A stretch of DNA of 64,000 nt from Pseudopyrenochaeta lycopersici (Eukaryota > Ascomycota > Dothideomycetes > Pleosporales > Pseudopyrenochaetaceae). The position numbers were made by a program, and so were the translations under genes. The notes beneath the pieces are model-generated. The model was not told where the DNA came from and made no database searches. It saw only the letters and a list, made by a program, of their open reading frames with translations. This document shows positions 22,108 through 32,871 of the stretch, piece after piece. The DNA is taken from the NCBI GenBank assembly GCA_003313425.1, contig NHZP01000021.1, positions 868,001 through 932,000 of the forward strand, given 5' to 3'. Numbering within the stretch: position 1 is the first letter of the stretch; every line of letters starts with the position of its first letter.

Positions 22108-24354
22108 ATGGCCGACCCGACTGCTCCGCACGAAGACCCCAGCGGCACTGTGGGCATTGGACAGGGACCGCAGGTGATTAGCACCTCAAAGGGACTCGAT
22201 GTCATTCTTGGGCCGCTCTTGAACTACAGGCGCATGAGCAACCAGCAGACGGGACAGCCAATCTGGCATGGCAGCGTGTTGATTGTTACCACGCCCGGAC
22301 AGCAGGACCCACAGCTTGTCCTGTCGCCAGCAGGCGCAGTCGACCCGAATAACCGCAATGCGAGGTTCAGCATAGACAGCAGGGCCTTCGCAGGCGAGAA
22401 GCTGTACGAGGACCCAAGGAAGGCATTCTGGCGCTTCATCATCGATTTACCAATCCAGCAGTTCGAGTCGCGATGGAGCTACGATATCCAAGGCCTGGAA
22501 TACGTCGACCAGAAGACCTCTGAGAAGCCGCAGGTCTTCGCTGTGCCCTCCATCTCCCAGTCGATGCGCATCATGTTCCACTCCTGCAACGGCTTCAGTG
22601 TTGGCACAGATGTCGAGGCCTGGTCTGGCCCCGCGCTCTGGAATGATGTCCTCCGCATGCACGAGCAAAAGCCCTTCCACGTCATGATTGGAGGTGGCGA
22701 CCAAATTTATAATGACGGGGTGCGAGTCGATGGACCACTGAAGCCTTGGACAGCCATCCATAGTCCCCACAAGCGACGCGAGTATCCATTTGACGAACAG
22801 ATGCGCGCCGACTGCGATGAGTACTACTTCCAGAACTACGTCAAGTGGTATGGCCAGAAGCCTTTCTCCACTGCCAACAGCCAGATACCGCAGGTCAACA
22901 TCTGGGATGACCACGACATCATTGACGGATTTGGTTCCTACACCGACCATTTCATGCAGTGCGCTGTATTCCGAGGCATTGGCGGCGTTGCCCACAAGTA
23001 CTATCTCCTCTTCCAGCACCATCTCGCCCCTCCAAAGAGCACGTTCACGACCGATTCGCCCAAGACAACAAAGGCTGGGGCACAGGGAACAACGGCAGCG
23101 GATCCAGTGCAGCTACAGGATACTTTTGTCATGACGAATGATATGGGTGACCCATCCTACATTATTGGAAGCAAGCCAGGGCCATACGTGGAGGAGCGCA
23201 GCCGGAGCATCTACTGCCAGCTCGGCGCACGAATTGCGTTTGCTGGTATTGATGCCCGAACGGAGCGTACAAGGCATCAGATCAACTACCCGGAGACGTA
23301 CAGGGCGCTGTTCGATCGTCTGGATAAAGAGTACTCTGCCAACAAGGACCTCAAACACTTGGTCTTGTTGCTTGGTGTACCCATCGCTTACCCGCGTCTG
23401 ATCTGGCTTGAGAACATCCTCCAATCTCCCCTCATTGCGCCAATCAAGTTTCTGAACAAGCGTTTCGGTTTCGCGGGCGGCTTCTTCAATCAGTTCGACG
23501 GCAAAGTCGATTTGCTCGACGACCTGGATGATCATTATACGGCGCGCCAGCATAAGAGCGAGCGCCGCGAGCTCATCCAGATGTTGCAAACCTTCTCCAA
23601 GAAGTTCTCGGCCCGTGTCACTATCCTTGGTGGAGACGTGCATCTTGCAGCCATTGGGCGTTTCTACTCGAATCCCAAGCATCAAATCCCGGCCGAGCAG
23701 GATTGGCGCTACATTCCCAATATTGTCAGCTCTGCTATCACCAACAAGCCGCCTCCACAAGCCGTTGCCAATCTTCTGGCGAGAAGGAACAAAATCCATC
23801 ATTTGGACCATGATACGGACGAGACGCTACTTGAGATCTTCGACCGCGATCCGCAACTCCAGAGCAATGGCGCTACTCCTAACGTCGCAACGAATGGCTC
23901 GACAAATGGCCACTCTAGCAGTGACTCCAATGGCGACAAAGTAGAGAAGAAAACCAGTGACGCAAACCACGCCTGCATGCCTTCTCGCAACTACGCCATC
24001 ATCTGCGAATCCGCTACCCCTCCCTCCGCCACTCTCTCCGCCCCCGGCCCAGTACCTGGTCAAGCACCATCCATCAACGCCCCTTCAGTCAACGGCTCGA
24101 CCCTCTCCTCGCCACCAAGCAAGAAGGACAACCCTCGTCACCCCATCCACGTCGGTGAGCAGGGCGCCGGTACGCAGCACCCGGCTGCGAATGGTCTGCA
24201 GGCAACGGGTCTGTGTGGCCCCTTCGGCTTGGACGTCACCCTCAGAGTGGAAATCTCTAACAGCGATCGCGAGGGCAGAACCGATGGGTATGGCTTTAGT
24301 ATCCCGGCGCTGCAGATTAGCGAGGGCTTGAGGGACCAAGGGTCGAGGTGGTGA
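22108..24354 (+). CDS. PhoD-like metallophosphatase domain protein
   Basis: Intronless, 748 aa from the ATG at 22108 in a CACCATGG context. After about 150 N-terminal residues, the PhoD-type phosphatase core carries its metal-binding motifs in order: GGGDQIYND, NIWDDHDIIDGFGSY and ILGGDVHLAAIG. No signal peptide is visible, unlike bacterial secreted PhoD; fungal cytosolic homologues of this length have the same layout. The last 150 residues are Ser-, Thr-, Pro- and Asn-rich and probably disordered, but contain a short conserved-looking block (GLCGPFGLDVTLRVEISNSDREGRTDGYGF cut short here). The substrate is not known; phosphodiester or phosphomonoester hydrolysis is expected from the fold. Confidence 0.87.
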   Translation: MADPTAPHEDPSGTVGIGQGPQVISTSKGLDVILGPLLNYRRMSNQQTGQPIWHGSVLIVTTPGQQDPQLVLSPAGAVDPNNRNARFSIDSRAFAGEKLYEDPRKAFWRFIIDLPIQQFESRWSYDIQGLEYVDQKTSEKPQVFAVPSISQSMRIMFHSCNGFSVGTDVEAWSGPALWNDVLRMHEQKPFHVMIGGGDQIYNDGVRVDGPLKPWTAIHSPHKRREYPFDEQMRADCDEYYFQNYVKWYGQKPFSTANSQIPQVNIWDDHDIIDGFGSYTDHFMQCAVFRGIGGVAHKYYLLFQHHLAPPKSTFTTDSPKTTKAGAQGTTAADPVQLQDTFVMTNDMGDPSYIIGSKPGPYVEERSRSIYCQLGARIAFAGIDARTERTRHQINYPETYRALFDRLDKEYSANKDLKHLVLLLGVPIAYPRLIWLENILQSPLIAPIKFLNKRFGFAGGFFNQFDGKVDLLDDLDDHYTARQHKSERRELIQMLQTFSKKFSARVTILGGDVHLAAIGRFYSNPKHQIPAEQDWRYIPNIVSSAITNKPPPQAVANLLARRNKIHHLDHDTDETLLEIFDRDPQLQSNGATPNVATNGSTNGHSSSDSNGDKVEKKTSDANHACMPSRNYAIICESATPPSATLSAPGPVPGQAPSINAPSVNGSTLSSPPSKKDNPRHPIHVGEQGAGTQHPAANGLQATGLCGPFGLDVTLRVEISNSDREGRTDGYGFSIPALQISEGLRDQGSRW

Positions 24355-24954
24355 GAAGCTGAAGCGAATGTGATTCGCAGATGGTTATCCACAAGTGCGA
24401 GGGAAGGATGTGAGTTGGAGTGCAGCAAGGAATGTATGGAAAGATGTGGGTAATGGCAGAAAAGTGAATACGTGGTGGATGGAATACCATATGGCGCGAC
24501 AGGAAAAATAATCTCAGCACGGTTTGGTTCGTCATCGACGTTTTATTGTTATTTATTTTGCTTTGTTGCTTATACCCTTGCGTGTGCTGGTGCAGCGCCG
24601 GCAGTCGATATTGTAGTCTGTAGTTTCTAGTCTTTTGCTTTTTCCCCACATAAAAAAAGTTTGTATAGTATTTCTCCACCATTGGTTCTTGTTTGTCGTT
24701 GTGCACGTGGCTTCACCTTGTTCTTCTCGCTGTTGCCTGCGAGCTGAGCCTCGCGTGGACTTGCCAGAGTCGCAATTAATAATCCCCATGGCTGTGCGTC
24801 TCGTATAGGATTGTCAGTTTCCATGAATAGCGGTACGGTGAGGTTAAGCGGTTATATCCCGTAGTTGTATTCATGTTAAGTTTCGTTCAGCCCTACCTAC
24901 CTTCATATCCCCTTCTTTTTTTCCGCCTCACTACTGTCTGCATCACGCTTTACG
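24355..24954. other. intergenic, A/T-runs
   Basis: Contains several A- and T-runs (24500-24680) consistent with terminators or promoters, and a T/C-rich stretch just before 24955. No gene is supported. Confidence 0.45.
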
Positions 24955-25709
24955 ATGCAGGCTTTCACAGCCCCGAACCCAGCGCAGATCAAAGAGATTC
25001 CAGGCCTGTATATATCCGAGTATGCCCCACACTTTAGGTATAAAGTATCCAAGTTCTGATATGTAGTAGTATTACCATTCCCTGTTCCCCGGTCCAGCTA
25101 CAAGAGCACGGTATAACCCACGTCCTCAGTCTACTTGTGAATCGAAGCCGCCCCAGCATCCCGCCCGAGTTGGGCATTGTGCATAAATTCATCGAGATCG
25201 AAGACGATCCGCTCGCCGATTTACTCGTGCATTTACAAGAAGCATGTCACTTCATCGACACCGCTCTTTCCACACCACCAAGCGATCCAGATACTGTCGT
25301 CGATGTGGAGGGTAAAGTAAAACAAAACAGAGTCCTTGTACATTGCCTACAAGGCATGTCGAGAAGCGGAGCAATCATCACCGCATACCTCATGCGCCAC
25401 CTCGCCCTCCCCTACCTCCGCGCTCTTGCCCTCGCACGCACGCACCGACCGATCATCACGCTCAACCACGGCTTCGCTGAGCAGCTTGAGCTATGGTATC
25501 GTATGGACTTTGACATTCACGACGCGGAGGGGAAGGAGAAGGGGCTTTATGTGGCCTGGAAAGGCAGGCGGGATGGCAAGGTGGCGATGGGCGAAGAGGA
25601 GAGGAATAGAGAGAGGGTGAAGAGCATGGCGCGGGTAGCGGCGAGGTTTGGAGCGCGGAGGGTAGAGCTACAGAGAGGCTCTTTTGGGGATGGTGAGGAG
25701 CGGGATTGA
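24955..25709 (+). CDS. dual-specificity protein phosphatase
   Basis: Two exons, 24955-25044 and 25098-25709, give 233 aa. The donor GTATCC is weak, but it is the one that keeps the phase and gives IPGLYIS, then LQEHGITHVLSL, the standard order at the start of this family. The catalytic loop HCLQGMSRSG matches HC-x5-R-S, with an added Ser-Gly. The general acid Asp is probably in IEIEDDPLADLL. The C-terminal 60 residues are basic and Glu-rich and lie outside the domain. It is a small atypical dual-specificity phosphatase with no extra targeting domain, and the target is unknown. Confidence 0.83.
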
Positions 25710-26039
25710 GGGTGGAGACAGGGCGATGGTGTTGTTAAGGATTGGTGTAAGTCTGGTGATAGGATAGAAAGTCAGTCATCTAAGGTATTTTACTTTCGGG
25801 ATTTCTTCCTGAAGAATGCATGTTTCAAAGTCTGAGTCCGTTGACCTTGTGTAATTCCACTCTCTGTTTATATATACGCTACTATGTCTACTAGCCAAAA
25901 AAAAAAGGAAAGACCACTGGTTTCTAAATCTCCAATAGCACAATGGCCACCGGAAAGGGTATTGTCTCGATAGTTCCTCATAAGTACTGTGCAGCTCCAT
26001 TAACGTACATTGGTCAGATCTCTCTATCCCACGCCACTA
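25710..26039. other. convergent intergenic
   Basis: The 3' flanks of two converging genes meet here. An A-run of about 10 lies near 25900. Nothing else is visible. Confidence 0.5.
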
Positions 26040-27763
26040 TCATGCTCGTCCTCCATCATTCTGTGTCTTCTTTAAAGCCCAAAGTCTGACGTAATAGAAT
26101 AGAACGCCTAGGAACCATATTCCTAGTAAGACAGCTGCTTGTATAGGTGCAAATACTGCACCCCGTACTACCACAAAGCTGCTGATTATTGCGAAGAGAA
26201 CCGGTACGAGGATAAACGGCTTGACCGGGCGCGGTAGTTCTGGCTCTCTGAAACGCAGTATGATCGCGCCAAATACGGTGAGGAAGAAGAAAGCATACTC
26301 AGCCAAGCCATTGAGAGTGAGAAGGATCCGCATATTGCCGAGGAGGATGTAGATGGCGCTGAGGACTGTGTTCAGGATAAGTGCGTTGCTGATACATAAT
26401 TAGCAATAGTTAAATGTTACTAAAAGAAGAAATCATACATTGGCGATTCTCCCTTATCCATGGCTTCATCAGCCGCTTCGCCACCTTCAACCGCTTTTGT
26501 TATTCTAAAAGTAGCGAGTTGGCCAACGGTACCAAGGATATGCGGAATCCAGTTCTTGTTTGCCGCAGCGACAGTCATCCTTCCAGCGACAAATGAATTG
26601 CCGAGAGCAGAGCCGGCGATGACCAGGCAGATAAGGATGGTAGCAAAGTAGGCTACGCCCTTACCAAGGAAGTGCGTTACTGCTGTCTATACAGATAAGG
26701 TGTCAGAAGAAGCCTAACAATCGAAGAATTTACACTTACGACAGCTACAGCATCTGTTGTTGATACGACTTCCCACGGAAGTAAGATATAGTATACAGCA
26801 TTTGCGGCGACGTAGCAGAGAATAATAGTCGGAATAGCTGTATTAATGGAAAGGGGCAATTGTCTGACGGGGTTGCGTAGCTCAGCGGCCACATAATTTG
26901 CCTGATGTAATGTGTCAGGGCCTTTTCGTTGCATTTTATTTCAAGAAACGACTTACCTTGTCCCAACCGGAGTACGCCCAAAGCGCTCCGTACAGGGCCG
27001 TACTGTAAAATCCAAGGGACTCCCACGTCGTCACCTTACTCCAGTCAAAGTGGTTTCCATCCGGAAGCAGCGTTTCCCGGGGTGCGAACCAATTGTGACT
27101 ATGCCAGTCATTGCCTCCACGATCTTTTCCCCCTCCAACAAAGATGAAAACCACAACAAGCCCCGCAACGATAAGCAGGAGAATTGTCAAAAGCTTGATC
27201 GCAACAAAAAAGCTTGATAACCTCGTACTAGTCTTTGTGCTTATCGAGTTTAAAGTCGTAACCACGATCAGTACAAGCAATGAGAGCAGCTTGTGCGTCA
27301 ACGGTGGGTTCGGCTCATTGATGCCCATGGATGAATAGATTGACTCCACGAACACAATACTTAGAATCGCTAGAGTCGCAGGCATTGTTGCAACAATCCA
27401 ACTCCACGCTGCCATATATCCAAATACCTCTCCATAGATATAAGACAGATAGGGCTGAATACCACCTTCTCCAGGAAAGGCGGTACCCAATTCAGCCATA
27501 GTAAGCGCGCCGGTCCATGCTAGAATTCCACCCAGGAGCCAGATAAGAAGTGCTGCACCTGGAGACGGGACATTTGCATCGACAGGGCCAGGAGATGAGA
27601 AAACACCTGAGCCGATCACGATGCTGATAAGGAGGGCGAAGCCATCAAGTGAGCCGAGGTTGCGCGCAAAGGTAGCGCGACGCTCGTCGGTAACATCCTC
27701 ATCGGGGGCGTAATATGGCTGAGACTCTTGCTGGATAAGTGGTGTTATTTCTGAGGACGCCAT
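26040..27763 (-). CDS. APC-superfamily amino-acid transporter (LAT type)
   Basis: Four exons on the minus strand, 27763-26957, 26901-26740, 26686-26439 and 26388-26040, give 521 aa. Introns are 55, 53 and 50 bp. The start is the first ATG in frame (MASSEITPL), after which about 45 polar residues precede the first helix. LLISIVIGSGVFSSPG carries the unwound GSG substrate site of this superfamily, and LYGALWAYSGWDK is a typical mid-protein helix. About 12 helices can be counted. Sequence style is closest to the L-type/methionine permease-like branch (long first cytosolic tail, no heavy chain needed in fungi). Substrate is not readable. Confidence 0.86.
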
Positions 27764-28530
27764 ATTGTGATCGGTCTGCTCGAAGGAGTACAGATGGGTG
27801 GTCGGGAATGGCCGCAACCGGCGTAGCCTAGTTCTAGTCTCGTTCTAAGCCTGAATGGGTTTACAGGTACATTGATCCTTTTGGGTGAGAAAAAAAAAGA
27901 AAATTCTATAGCCTTCTGCTACTGTTCTTCCTATTGATGTATTGTAAGAGCGTCGTGCTGGAGTTTGTGATGATGTCGAACGAAGTCGAAGATTGCGTCA
28001 TCGGAGATGCTGCGGAAAATCTTCGTCTGTGCGTGACTCCGAGGTAATCACGTCAATCTCACGAGTTTTGTACAAATCCAGTACGAGGAATCAAAAGTGT
28101 AGACATGATTTCTGCACTGATGCCAAAATCATGCCAAGCATAAAGAAGGGTAAGCGGAAATAAAGCTGGTCTGAAAATGCGCGAAATCTAAAGTAAGTTC
28201 GTGTAAAACTTTTGATTCTTGGGCCGCCTGATCCAATCCACATGCCGCCAAACGGTCTGCAAATAATTCTTCGTCAAATTTAAAAATAAATTCGCTGATA
28301 GAAATTCTCCTATGAAGCCCTAGCGCACATCTGTCGACCCGGGAATGTATTGATGAAGGACAAGGCTAACCTCGTAAAGCTTCAACCCCAAACTGCCCTT
28401 AATTCCATCACACGAAAGTTCTACTATAGGAACACATTGGCAAGTGGACCCACTTGGTATCATCTGTTCCCCTAGGCGCAATGTTTACTGATAAGGGGCC
28501 TGTGTGCCGGCTTGAGAGTTATGTGATATT
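27764..28530. other. intergenic, AT-rich
   Basis: No gene is supported. The middle section (27990-28320) is AT-rich with A/T-runs. It holds the transporter promoter and the alcohol dehydrogenase 3' end. Confidence 0.45.
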
Positions 28531-30012
28531 CTACCATAGCAAGATCGGCTTGATCGTAGCACCAGAATGCATGTCGGCTAAAGCTTTCTCGAAATCCTCG
28601 GCCTATTAACTGTGAGTTTGATGGAATATCGGGTGTTTGGTTTGAAGATTCCACTAACCTGATACATCTTTGCTAGCTTCTCGATGGGGCTTGAGGAACA
28701 CGTTAGTGACGCGCTTACAATATCGCTTTCGTACTTACAATTTGCCCTGACGGTACCACTCGATCATCTGCGGCACAAACTGTGATCAACGGTTAACTAT
28801 ATACTCTGCCAAATTAAACAGAGAATCTACCTTGGATGGCTTTGCGTTGCCTTCGATGCATCCACGGATAGCGCTTCCGAACTGCTTTAAATTAGTGAGG
28901 TTACGACACGAGAATTTGCGCAACGAACATTCAATAACAAACCCAGATCAATGTTCATGTTCTTTCCATTCACGATACCAATTAGCACCATCTGACCTCT
29001 GGGATGGAGAGCTTGAACGCCAGCTTCAATCAAGGGTACAACACCGGTCGTATCGAAGGTGGCGTAGGTACCCAACGGAACAATCTCTCGAATCTTAGCA
29101 GCGAGATCAGTCACCAAAGATGGAAGACTAGACGTGTCAATGACGTGAGTCGCTCCAAGTTCCTTCGCGAGAGCAAGACGTGATGGAACCCTGTCCACAC
29201 CAATGATAACCTTAGCGCCCCGTACTTTCGCAGCCTACAATGCTAGGTTAGAAACTGCGAATGGCTGGACAAGGCATGAGTAAAGAAAGGCACAACATAC
29301 CAGGATTGCAGCCATGCCGACCCCACCGAGCCCGAATACCTAGCAGATTCATGTCAGATACTATTGTGGCCAATTCAGACATATGGTCAAAACTTACAGC
29401 GACATCATCTCTCTCCGAGACATCTGCAAGCTCAGTAACAGCTGCTGCACCCGTCTGGTATCCACAGCCCATTGGAGCAAACAGCTTCAGCTCTTCCTCA
29501 TCCTTCACCAGATCCGACACATTGAGTGTTGAAGTGGCCTTTACTATCGCTAATTTCGAGAAACTTGACTGGCCAAAGAACAGACCGCTGGCAGCCTTTC
29601 CATCCCCCACCTGATACACGTCGGGTACATTAAAGATGTTTCTCACGTGAAATTCGCCACAGTATCCAGGAGTCTCGTCTACGCATGAGCGACAGGTGTC
29701 CTTGCCACAGTAGTCAAAACTTAATAAGACTTTGTCTCCCACTTTCACGTTCGTGATACCACTGCCAATTTGTTCCACAATACCAGCACCTTCGTGCCCT
29801 ACGACCTTGGGATACGGAGCAAATCCTGGTGCCTCTTCTGGCATTGAAGAAAGGGCTACATCCGTATGGCAGATTCCTGAAGCGACGATACGTACTAAAA
29901 CCTCGTCATCAAGCGGCGCTCGAATTTGGACTTTCTCTTGACGCCATTGGACGTGCCCGTCCTTGGGTGGGTCGCTTAGGATGGCGGTTGTTGAAATGGG
30001 ATATGAAGCCAT
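28531..30012 (-). CDS. zinc-containing alcohol dehydrogenase (MDR family)
   Basis: Seven exons on the minus strand: 30012-29398, 29339-29301, 29234-28929, 28881-28831, 28779-28739, 28689-28659 and 28602-28531; 384 aa. Catalytic zinc ligands are in SGICHTD and VGHEGAGIVE. The structural zinc lobe has three Cys in CGKDTCRSC and a fourth in GYC. The NAD(P) motif GLGGVG is encoded by the 39-base second exon. FFGQSSFSKLAIV and GCGYQTGAAAV resemble aryl/benzyl alcohol dehydrogenases rather than ethanol dehydrogenase. The intron after exon 3 uses a GTTCGT donor, chosen because it alone keeps phase and gives DLGLLLN-FGSAIRGC. The seven-exon layout contrasts with the few introns of its neighbours. Confidence 0.86.
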
Positions 30013-31357
30013 TGTAGGTGAAGTGATGATTGTGAGCTATGGTCCTAGAATCGCGGAGGGCATGCAGGTAGAAGTAACAAATCCTATTTGTAGTGATGGA
30101 AAATGTGGCATTAAACGCCCGAAACAAGGGTGCATGTTGCCTGGGGGTGCGGGGTACGCAGTTAACCTGTTATTGGAATAGTCGGCAGTCAGCCAGAGTA
30201 TGTCCACCGCAGGATCTTACACCAAGAACCGAAGATATGGGCCGAGAGCAAGAACAATTCCTAAAATGGCAAGCGACATTCCCAATTCCAGGTCCAATAT
30301 CAAAGTCACGAGATCAGTTCCCCTTTATCACCCGAGGTTAGTTCGATTTACCGATACGGCGCGACTCAGTAATGCGGAGCCGGCTCCATCGACGTTGGGG
30401 GGTTAGTCTAAGCCTCATAGACCACACGCTATTCCTAAAACAGAAAAATATTCTTGAACAAATCCACGACAGTTTTAGCGAGAACTTCACATGGATTTCA
30501 AGGAATATACATTCTCACACCATCATGAAGCCGAAACGTATTCACTAGTGCGCAGCTACGCCTATAGCAGGGTAGTTTTCTGTTATGTTCCTAGAGAATT
30601 TCTAACTTGCCCCACAAGCGAGTGAGACACCCCACCAACTTTTGCAACAGTCTCAGTCTGCACTTGATAGCGATTTCGATAGCAGTATCAACTTCAAAGA
30701 AGCTGTTGAGCTTTCCCGTACTTAATAGAAGTGGACACCTTGCACAAAGTTGGTGGGGTATTTCACCCACTTGAAGATCATGTCGATGCTGTTGGAAAAG
30801 TCATATCATGTTGAACTCCGTGATATGAAAGTTATGTTGCCCTAACAGAATATGTTGCTGGACGCCTAGTTGGTCTCATTGAGTTTTTTAACTGGGTTGA
30901 CTAAATATCGGTGCTCACTGTCTGAGTTGGATTGGTAGAATTTTTACGCTATCAAACAGCCTTTTAACTCCCCTTAGGCGTTTCTTTGCTCAAAATGACA
31001 TTCAAAACAAAGTGAAATTTAAAATCATTCCCAAGAGGGCAGAATCTGCTATGAAAGGAATGCAAGGATTGCGTAGTTGCGAGAGAAAGGCAGCAAATTA
31101 TATACTCAGCGGTCCTTCCAACTAGATGGTTTTTCTGAAAATAGCAAAATGAACATGGTACACTCAATGGTCTGTGTACATAGTAGATGAAATACGAACT
31201 CGATATAGTGTAGCTTGTTATTAACTAACTCTCATTCCGTGCTGTGAGGCTATGACTAAGGGCGGCCAAACCCCAGCAGCACATTGCCAATCTAAAGATC
31301 CGACAGGGATGTATGATACCGGAACGCTCAAAGCCGGCCATACCAGGGCGTGAGTTC
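30013..31357. other. intergenic with MITE-like element
   Basis: Without supported genes. It holds the inverted-repeat element at 30615-30773 and otherwise ordinary noncoding sequence, AT-rich from about 30830 on. Confidence 0.45.
30615..30773. mobile_element. MITE-like element with terminal inverted repeats
   Basis: A 159-bp interval bounded by imperfect inverted repeats of about 34 bp. The left end reads CAAGCGAGTGAGACACCCCA and continues through CCAACTTTTGCAA. The right end, read on the other strand, is CAAGTGGGTGAAATACCCCA then CCAACTTTGTGCAA. The inner ACCCCACCAACTTT is exact in both arms. No open frame lies between, so it would be nonautonomous. I see no clear target-site duplication. 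Differences between arms are mainly transitions. Confidence 0.5.
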
Positions 31358-32336
31358 TTAACGTCTTGGAGGCGAAAAGAGGGAGATCTGGCCAACAAAG
31401 AAGAGAATGATGGCAATGAGAGCAACGACAGTATATGTGATTGCAACCTAGACTCTAAGCATTAGCTCAGAGCATTTTAGTGACCACAAAAGAATGCGAA
31501 TAATACCTTGGTGTTGTCATCCCACCATGCAGGATGCTTCAGGTGTGTTGTTGCGGACCAAACATGCAGAAACATGCCAACGATCATGCAAAGCGTTGCT
31601 GAAGTTAAAAACATGACTGGCATCTGCCAAGTCAAGATTTGTAACAAGCTTGGTGCACGGCGGCCTGTTTTCGCTGAGTGCTTTCGCTCGCCATTGGTCT
31701 TGGCAAGTAATTTGCGGATGTTGTTGAGTCCATCGCGGTGAGATGAGAGACGATGTAAACGTACTGTTTGATCAGCGGTGGTGAGGATGCTGAAGAGTGC
31801 CAGAATGATGCCGCAATACCACGATGTTCGCACAGTCCAGGGAGATTTTCCTCCGTTGGGCAGGATATTTGGCCAGCTGCCTGTTGATGTGAGTACCCCA
31901 GCTAAGAGTGCAGCCTTGTTTACGTCAGCCAATTAATGAATTACTGGACTTCCGACATGAAGTGGAGAGGCCCTTGAGGGAGCATTGAGCACGCTTGATG
32001 TTCGAATTCGGATGCGTTATCACGTGACTTTTCTAAGGCAGGACCTACCACTACGCCAACGAAGCTAAGCTCACTAAGCTTATTATCTCTCCATCTCACA
32101 GTGAGATTATCTCTTTCATCTTCATCCTCTGTGTTGAGTAAAATTTCGATGGGATCGTAAGTCGATGGATCAGGCGCGTAGATGCCTCCACCGAAGAATT
32201 GTAGAAATCGCAATAGGCTCCCTTTCGTGTCACCGTCGTCTTCGTCCTGGGACGTATTACGACGCGAAGAATTTCCCAATATTGGCATTCGCTCGTCAGC
32301 AGCTTCCCTGTCCTCAATATCTGGTTCATACGTCAT
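31358..32336 (-). CDS. uncharacterised multi-pass membrane protein
   Basis: Three exons on the minus strand, 32336-32049, 31914-31507 and 31447-31358, give 261 aa. Introns are 134 bp (CTGAC branch) and 59 bp. The first 95 residues are acidic and polar. About four helices follow: SFVGVVAALLAGVLTS, WYCGIILALFSILTT, VMFLTSATLCMIVGMFLHVW and ITYTVVALIAIILFFVGQI. A conserved-looking acidic-to-basic stretch (TVRWRDNKLSEL) precedes the first helix. I do not recognise a named family, though such proteins look like orphan fungal membrane proteins with a long cytosolic N-terminus. It lies divergent from the GH13 gene, about 535 bp apart. Confidence 0.72.
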
Positions 32337-32871
32337 TGCACGGGGTGTTTCTCGGACGGTTTCGCCTACGCGCTGTTCCTTGGTTATCTCTTACTGTTGT
32401 AGACTCGGACCGAGATGTGGGGAAGGAAGTATTTAAGATATTGCGATGGAGAAAACTGGGGCGTTGTTGTATTTTGTATGTATCTTTCCGATGCACGTTT
32501 TCCCAACATGAGGGTGCGTGACCGATGACGCGCCACTGCCCATAGCGAAGGGCCCACAAACGTGACTGTAGGCGTTGGGCCAATCGACTTTATACCGGAT
32601 TAGGACGATAGACGATCCTGAGGTCGGTACAAGTCGATCCTCGTCGAAAGAGAGTTCTTTTGTCCGAATCACAGCAAGCGATCATCGGAGTAGCTGTCGC
32701 CGTAAATAACCCGCGTGCCCCACGCAAGGCAGGTGCCGAGATGCCCTACATTCAGTGGAGCTTTGCGAGTGGCTCCCGAAGTGCAATGACGTGGAACGTA
32801 ACAAACGAAAATCTCATTATCAGCCTGAGAACAAGTTTTTTTACGCTCACAATCTGGAAAGTCGTGTGAAC
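32337..32871. promoter_or_regulatory. shared upstream region of divergent genes
   Basis: About 535 bases between the membrane protein gene (-) and the GH13 gene (+). Both promoters must lie here. I see no certain binding site for a maltose regulator. Confidence 0.4.
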
